Origin: Balneolales bacterium | GTDB lineage: Bacteria; Bacteroidota; Rhodothermia; Balneolales; Natronogracilivirgulaceae | Assembly: GCA_007131625.1 (NCBI GenBank) | Contig: SLQC01000173.1 | Coordinates: forward strand, 1 to 9,638 | DNA: 9,638 bases | Direction of reading: 5' to 3' | Program-made: the position numbers and the translations under genes | In this document: in pieces, positions 5,801 through 9,638 of the stretch | How positions within the stretch are numbered: the stretch's first letter is position 1 | Layout: the number at the start of each line of letters is the position of its first letter | Notes under the pieces: generated by a model | Seen by the model: the letters and a program-made list of their open reading frames with translations, nothing else | Told to the model about the DNA's origin: nothing | The model's database searches: none

Positions 5801-8071
5801 ATGCAAGACTTGTTACATACACGGCAAATCTCTTTAAAAGGTCTGGTACAGGGTGTAGGATTCAGGCCCTTTGTGTACAGACTGGCGCACAAATATGATC
5901 TGAAAGGATGGGTAAACAACACCAATGAAGGTGTTGTCATACAGGTTGAAGGTAACGAAATGCAGATTGACAGTTTTTTGGAGGAACTTGTGCGAAATCC
6001 CCCGAAAGCATCAGCCATTTATTCCGTACATCAAAATGACTGTTCCCCGGATTATTTCACTGACTTCAGTATACTGAAAAGCCGGACTACCTCCGATCGG
6101 ATCACACAGGTCAGTCCGGATATTGCCGTCTGTGACGACTGCATTCGTGATATGAAGACACAGGCACATCGTTTGGCGTATCCGTTTATCAATTGTACCC
6201 ATTGCGGTCCAAGATTTACCATAATTCGCAAATTGCCTTATGACCGGCAAACAACCACAATGGAGCCCTTTGCCATGTGTGATGTTTGCCGCAGTGAATA
6301 TGAAGCCGTGCATGATCGCCGGTTTCATGCTCAACCGGTGGCCTGTACCTTCTGCGGACCGGAATATACGCTGATTCACGGAAAAGAGCGTGTAACAGGT
6401 ATTTACCAAATCCTGGAAACTTGTGCAGAAATTACAGCAAACGGAGGAATTATTGCCATTAAGGGATTGGGAGGCTTTTATCTGATGTGTAATGCTGCCG
6501 ACGAGTTTGCGGTTGGGAAATTGCGGAATGCCAAACACAGAGACGGCAAGCCTTTTGCTGTGATGGTCCGGGATCTTGAAACAGCAGTGTATTATGCTGC
6601 AGTCACACCGCGTGAAGAGGAATTGCTGGTCTCATGGCGCAGGCCCATCGTTTTACTGAAACAGCGAAGAGCACTCGCTAAAGAAATCAATCCCGGGTGT
6701 TCCACTCTTGGGCTGATGCTCCCGTATATGCCTTTTCATCATCTGATGTTTGAAAAACTTGCACTTAATGCGGTTGTTATGACCAGCGGCAATCGTTCCG
6801 ATGAGCCCATTGTAATCGATAACCGGCAAGCACAGGAAACTTTTCGTGATATGGCCGACGCCATCCTGACGTATAACAGGGAGATCAGTAACCGTGTCGA
6901 CGATTCAGTTGTGTTTGTGGTTCATGAAAAACAGCGGATCGTCAGACGTTCCAGAGGATATGTTCCGGAACCGATCAGGCTTTCGTATCCGGTGGAAGGC
7001 ATTTTGGCAACCGGTGCGGAACTGAGCCATTGCTTTGCCATTGGAAAAGGCAAGGATGCCCTTTTGAGCCAGCATATCGGTGACCTCAAAGATCCCGAAA
7101 CCCATGCTTTTTTTCAGGAAACGGTATCCCGGCTTTGTGATCTGTTCCAGGTGCATCCCGTTTGTGTGGCCTGCGACATGCACCCCGATTACCTGTCCAC
7201 CGGGTTTGCCAACTCGTTGTCATTACCTGTGATAAATGTACAACACCATCATGCACATATTGCCGCATGCATGGCCGAATACCAACTGAATGAACCGGTG
7301 ATCGGAATTTGCTGGGACGGTAGCGGACTTGGGAGTGACGGGCACATATGGGGTGGAGAATTCTTGTATGCCGACCTCTCATCATTCAAACGATTTACCC
7401 ATTTTGACTATATACCTTTGCCGGGAGGCGATAAAGCTGCCCGGGAAACCTGGCGTACAGGGGTGGCCTGCCTCTATCAGATATTGGGCAGGGACTTTTT
7501 AAAACGTGATCTCCCTTTCGTTTTAAAGGTCCGGGAAAAGCCGGAGTTGGATCTGATACTGCATGCCATCGACCGGAAACTAAATACCCCCTTGTCTTCT
7601 TCTGCAGGCAGGCTGTTTGATGCTGTAGCTGCCATTACGGACATAAGTCACTTTAATTCTTTCCATGCCGAAGCACCCATGAAGTTGGAAGCGATCGTTG
7701 ATGACAGGGTGGAAAAGACCTATCCGTTTACCATCGGGAACACAGTTTCATTTGCGGCTATGTTCCGGGAAATTGTTTCCGATATTCAGAACAGGGTGCC
7801 TGTGCCGGTGATATCTGCAAAATTTCATAATTCCCTGGTTTCGGTTATCTTTACTGTAGCAAACAATATGAAAGAGCAGTGTAACACCGGCAAAGTCATT
7901 TTGTCCGGGGGCGTTTTTCAAAACAGATATTTATTGGAAAAAACTGAAGAGCGATTGAAAAATTCGTTTGATGTATACAGCCCTGAACAGGTTCCTTGCA
8001 ATGATGCGGGCATAGCCTTGGGGCAGATGGCAGTAGCAGCGCAACAATTAAACAGAAAAAATTCATCCTGA
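5801..8071 (+). CDS. hypF: Hydrogenase maturation carbamoyltransferase HypF
   Basis: HypF uses carbamoyl phosphate and ATP to move a carbamoyl group onto the C-terminal Cys of HypE, the first step in making the cyanide ligands of the Ni-Fe site. From ATG 5801 the protein has 756 residues, normal for the family. Domains in order: an acylphosphatase domain at about 8-95 with GLVQGVGFRPFVYRLA; two zinc-finger units with Cys pairs at 111/114, 132/135, 160/163 and 182/185; a YrdC-like domain at about 200-390 (KGLGGFYLMCNA at 221-232, MTSGNRSDEP at 327-336); and a Kae1-like C-terminal domain with QHHHAH at 481-486, DGSGLGSDG at 506-514 and LSGGVFQNRYLLE at 701-713. An 11-codon longer frame from TTG 5768 is disfavoured because family similarity begins only at ISLKG (10-14) and the TTG overlaps a promoter box. 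It heads the plus-strand hyp cluster, ten bases before hypC. No defect is seen. Confidence 0.96.
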   Translation: MQDLLHTRQISLKGLVQGVGFRPFVYRLAHKYDLKGWVNNTNEGVVIQVEGNEMQIDSFLEELVRNPPKASAIYSVHQNDCSPDYFTDFSILKSRTTSDRITQVSPDIAVCDDCIRDMKTQAHRLAYPFINCTHCGPRFTIIRKLPYDRQTTTMEPFAMCDVCRSEYEAVHDRRFHAQPVACTFCGPEYTLIHGKERVTGIYQILETCAEITANGGIIAIKGLGGFYLMCNAADEFAVGKLRNAKHRDGKPFAVMVRDLETAVYYAAVTPREEELLVSWRRPIVLLKQRRALAKEINPGCSTLGLMLPYMPFHHLMFEKLALNAVVMTSGNRSDEPIVIDNRQAQETFRDMADAILTYNREISNRVDDSVVFVVHEKQRIVRRSRGYVPEPIRLSYPVEGILATGAELSHCFAIGKGKDALLSQHIGDLKDPETHAFFQETVSRLCDLFQVHPVCVACDMHPDYLSTGFANSLSLPVINVQHHHAHIAACMAEYQLNEPVIGICWDGSGLGSDGHIWGGEFLYADLSSFKRFTHFDYIPLPGGDKAARETWRTGVACLYQILGRDFLKRDLPFVLKVREKPELDLILHAIDRKLNTPLSSSAGRLFDAVAAITDISHFNSFHAEAPMKLEAIVDDRVEKTYPFTIGNTVSFAAMFREIVSDIQNRVPVPVISAKFHNSLVSVIFTVANNMKEQCNTGKVILSGGVFQNRYLLEKTEERLKNSFDVYSPEQVPCNDAGIALGQMAVAAQQLNRKNSS

Positions 8072-8081
8072 TTGCAAAAAT

Positions 8082-8345
8082 ATGTGTCTCAGTATACCGG
8101 GAAAAATAATCTCAATTGACAACGAAACAGCTAAAGTTTCTATCGGCGGCAGCTTGGTAGAGGCCGGACTTCAGTTGTTGGACGATGTCCGGGTGGGCGA
8201 ATATGTACTCGTGCACAGTGGGTTCGCCCTGCAGCGAATCAGCGACGAGGAAGCGGAAAAGACGCTGGATCTGGTTCGGGAACTGGAAAATCTGACCGAA
8301 GGCGGAGACAAGTTTCCGTCAAAAAACGGGAACAGACTGAAGTGA
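8082..8345 (+). CDS. hypC: Hydrogenase assembly chaperone HypC (HypC/HybG/HupF family)
   Basis: HypC is a small chaperone that, with HypD, carries the Fe(CN)2CO unit and delivers it to the apo large subunit, here presumably HoxH. The 87-residue protein starts with the family signature MCLSIPGK, in which Cys2 is the essential residue that binds iron and HypD or the large subunit. A beta-barrel core follows (IDNETAKVSIGG, then GEYVLVHSGFALQRIS at about 46-61), and a charged helical tail continues to about residue 75. The last dozen residues look unstructured. It starts ten bases after hypF ends and its stop overlaps the hypD start by four bases. No Shine-Dalgarno site is visible, so initiation probably relies on coupling with hypF. 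The start is fixed because Met1-Cys2 must be N-terminal. Confidence 0.96.
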   Translation: MCLSIPGKIISIDNETAKVSIGGSLVEAGLQLLDDVRVGEYVLVHSGFALQRISDEEAEKTLDLVRELENLTEGGDKFPSKNGNRLK

Positions 8346-9424
8346 AATATATTCAGGAATATCGCAATAAAGCCCTGGTTCGTTCCCTGCTGGAACACAT
8401 TCATGCCTATGATGGACCGGAAGTTCATTTTATGGAAGTATGTGGTGGGCATACCATGGTTATTCAGAAATTCGGAATTCCTCCGTTGCTGCCTGAACGG
8501 GTTAAACTGGTTTCAGGGCCCGGGTGCCCTGTTTGTGTCACTTCCCGGCAATATGTGGATCATGCCATTGCACTCAGCCGTTTACGTCAGGTTGTCATTG
8601 CTACGTATGGTGATCTGATCCGTGTTCCGGGCAGCACCTCATCACTGGAAAAAGAAATATCACGGGGTGCCGATATTCGCATGGTTTATTCCACGCTGGA
8701 AGCACTGTCCATAGCCCGTGAGAATCCCTCCAAAAAAGTCATTTTTCTGGGTATTGGTTTTGAAACGACGTCGCCGGCCAGTGCTGCTGCGTTGATTCAG
8801 GCCCGCAATCAGAATGTGCGCAATTTTTTCCTTTTGAGTGCCCACAAGATTATGCCGCCGGCCATGGCGGCCATTGTGGATGAAGATGTTAAAATTGACG
8901 GGTACCTGGCACCCGGGCATGTGAGCACCATCACCGGCTCGGAAATTTTCCGGGATATCTCTGAAAGGTATGGATTGCCGGTGGTCGTTTCGGGGTTTGA
9001 ACCTCTGGATATTCTTCAATCCATTTATATGCTGCTCAATCAGCTTGATTCGGGAGATATCAAGGTTGAAATACAGTATAAACGGGTCGTTACTCCCGAG
9101 GGGAACATGAAAGCCCGGAGGTTGATGAACGAAGCCTTTACGTTGCGTGATGATTGGTGGAGGGGCCTGGGAGTGCTCCCTCTGAGTGGAATGGCCGTCA
9201 GTGATCCGTTTGCCGAATGGGATGCGGAACGCAACTTTTCAGTGGAGGTTGAACCGACACGTGAGCAGAAAGGGTGTATTTGCGGTGAGGTATTAAAAGG
9301 GGTGAAACGGCCGGCCGAATGCCCGTTATATGCCACTGTTTGTGATCCGGCAAATCCTGTGGGGACGTGCATGGTATCCGAAGAGGGGGCTTGTCAGGCT
9401 TTTTATAAATATGGCAATGTATAA
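8342..9424 (+). CDS. hypD: Hydrogenase maturation Fe-S scaffold HypD
   Basis: HypD is the scaffold on which iron receives its cyanide and CO ligands, working with HypC and HypE. The 360-residue frame shows the conserved motifs: CGGHT at 34-38, GPGCPVCVT at 59-67 (Cys62, Cys65), and GFETTSPASAA at 139-149. The cysteine-rich C-terminal end includes Cys312, Cys314, Cys327, Cys334, Cys343 and Cys351 and binds the [4Fe-4S] cluster. The start codon is GTG at 8342, sharing four bases (GTGA) with the hypC stop, which indicates tight translational coupling and a likely one-to-one output of HypC and HypD. The next internal Met is at residue 31, too close to the first motif, so the GTG start is preferred. 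The gene is intact, with length normal for the family. Confidence 0.96.
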   Translation: MKYIQEYRNKALVRSLLEHIHAYDGPEVHFMEVCGGHTMVIQKFGIPPLLPERVKLVSGPGCPVCVTSRQYVDHAIALSRLRQVVIATYGDLIRVPGSTSSLEKEISRGADIRMVYSTLEALSIARENPSKKVIFLGIGFETTSPASAAALIQARNQNVRNFFLLSAHKIMPPAMAAIVDEDVKIDGYLAPGHVSTITGSEIFRDISERYGLPVVVSGFEPLDILQSIYMLLNQLDSGDIKVEIQYKRVVTPEGNMKARRLMNEAFTLRDDWWRGLGVLPLSGMAVSDPFAEWDAERNFSVEVEPTREQKGCICGEVLKGVKRPAECPLYATVCDPANPVGTCMVSEEGACQAFYKYGNV

Positions 9425-9496
9425 ATGAATCAAGAGGACTTCCAGCATATAAATGATATGATGGATATGGCTTATCACAGAAATGAAACAGCGTAA
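9425..9496 (+). CDS. Possible 23-residue leader ORF between hypD and hypE
   Basis: An ATG directly follows the hypD TAA and opens a 23-codon frame, MNQEDFQHINDMMDMAYHRN followed by ETA, ending at TAA 9494-9496. It overlaps the hypE start by 14 bases in another frame. I recognise no family. Its ATG has no Shine-Dalgarno site of its own. It may be a translational relay that brings ribosomes from hypD to hypE, or chance. Confidence 0.2.
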   Translation: MNQEDFQHINDMMDMAYHRNETA

Positions 9497-9638
9497 ACAC
9501 ATACGACTGGGTCACGGTAGCGGTGGAAAACTGACCCATGATCTTATCACAGAACTTTTTGTAAAGCATTTTGATAATGAGATGCTGCGTCAACTGGGGG
9601 ATTCAGCTGTACTGCCGATGTCATTCCGGAAGATGGCA
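9483..9638 (+). CDS. hypE: Hydrogenase maturation dehydratase HypE, N-terminal part (partial)
   Basis: HypE is an ATP-dependent dehydratase that converts the carbamoyl group received from HypF on its C-terminal Cys into a thiocyanate, then passes cyanide to the HypC-HypD complex. Only the first 52 codons are present; the gene runs off the right edge. The N-terminus IRLGHGSGGKLTHDLI (7-22) is the characteristic Gly-rich opening of HypE and related PurM-like proteins, and LGDSAVLP (38-45) fits the next conserved block. ATG 9483 is the only usual start in this frame, because a stop lies 24 bases upstream. No ribosome-binding site is close; a GAGGA lies far upstream near 9433. It follows hypD after 58 bases. 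Catalytic residues and the C-terminal Cys lie outside the window. Confidence 0.92.
   Translation, partial: MKQRKHIRLGHGSGGKLTHDLITELFVKHFDNEMLRQLGDSAVLPMSFRKMA

Noticed and set aside
9599..9638. Possible frameshift in hypE near the right edge
   Set aside because: The in-frame reading DSAVLPMSFRKMA fits the HypE region that precedes the conserved TTDS block, so no shift is needed.
1..9638. CRISPR arrays, tRNA or rRNA genes, insertion sequences
   Set aside because: No regularly spaced repeats, no cloverleaf or rRNA-like sequence, and no transposase frame or terminal repeats were seen.

Overview
The window holds two divergently oriented gene blocks for making a soluble, cytoplasmic NAD(H)-linked [NiFe] hydrogenase. 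From about 5.6 kb leftwards (minus strand) run hoxF, hoxU, hoxY and hoxH, which form a four-subunit bidirectional hydrogenase of the group 3d type. They are followed by an electron-transfer flavoprotein pair: etfB is complete, and the first 18 codons of etfA lie at the left edge. From about 5.8 kb rightwards (plus strand) run hypF, hypC, hypD and the start of hypE, the maturation genes that build and insert the Fe(CN)2CO part of the active site. All complete reading frames are intact and carry the expected metal-binding motifs. I see no tRNA, rRNA, CRISPR array, insertion sequence or broken gene.

The genes fit one pathway. HoxY and HoxH form the hydrogenase module (Ni-Fe site in HoxH, proximal [4Fe-4S] in HoxY). 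HoxU relays electrons through several Fe-S clusters to HoxF, which carries FMN and NAD(H) sites. HoxF has a NuoE-like N-terminal domain fused to the NuoF-like body, as in the soluble hydrogenase of Ralstonia; there is no separate hoxE here. HypF and HypE make the cyanide ligand, and HypC and HypD assemble it on iron. The nickel-insertion genes hypA and hypB and the HoxH-processing protease are not in the window and must lie elsewhere if present.

The control region is the roughly 190-bp gap between hoxF and hypF. On the plus strand it has a TAnnTTTG box typical of Bacteroidota promoters just before hypF, a near-perfect 21-bp inverted repeat at the matching upstream position, and a long T-rich tract. 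Near hoxF there is a 12-bp-spaced direct repeat. TGCATAT-containing words recur in three hox/etf intergenic gaps.

The least ordinary feature is the etfBA pair placed immediately after hoxH. The EtfB has a degenerate nucleotide-binding loop, suggesting a divergent electron-transfer flavoprotein that might exchange electrons with the hydrogenase or with NADH. This is inference from gene order; the genes that would name its partner lie beyond the left edge.

Organism: an anaerobic or facultative bacterium. The TAnnTTTG box and weak ribosome-binding sites on several genes hint at Bacteroidota or a relative, but etfB and etfA have strong Shine-Dalgarno sites, so the assignment is low confidence.
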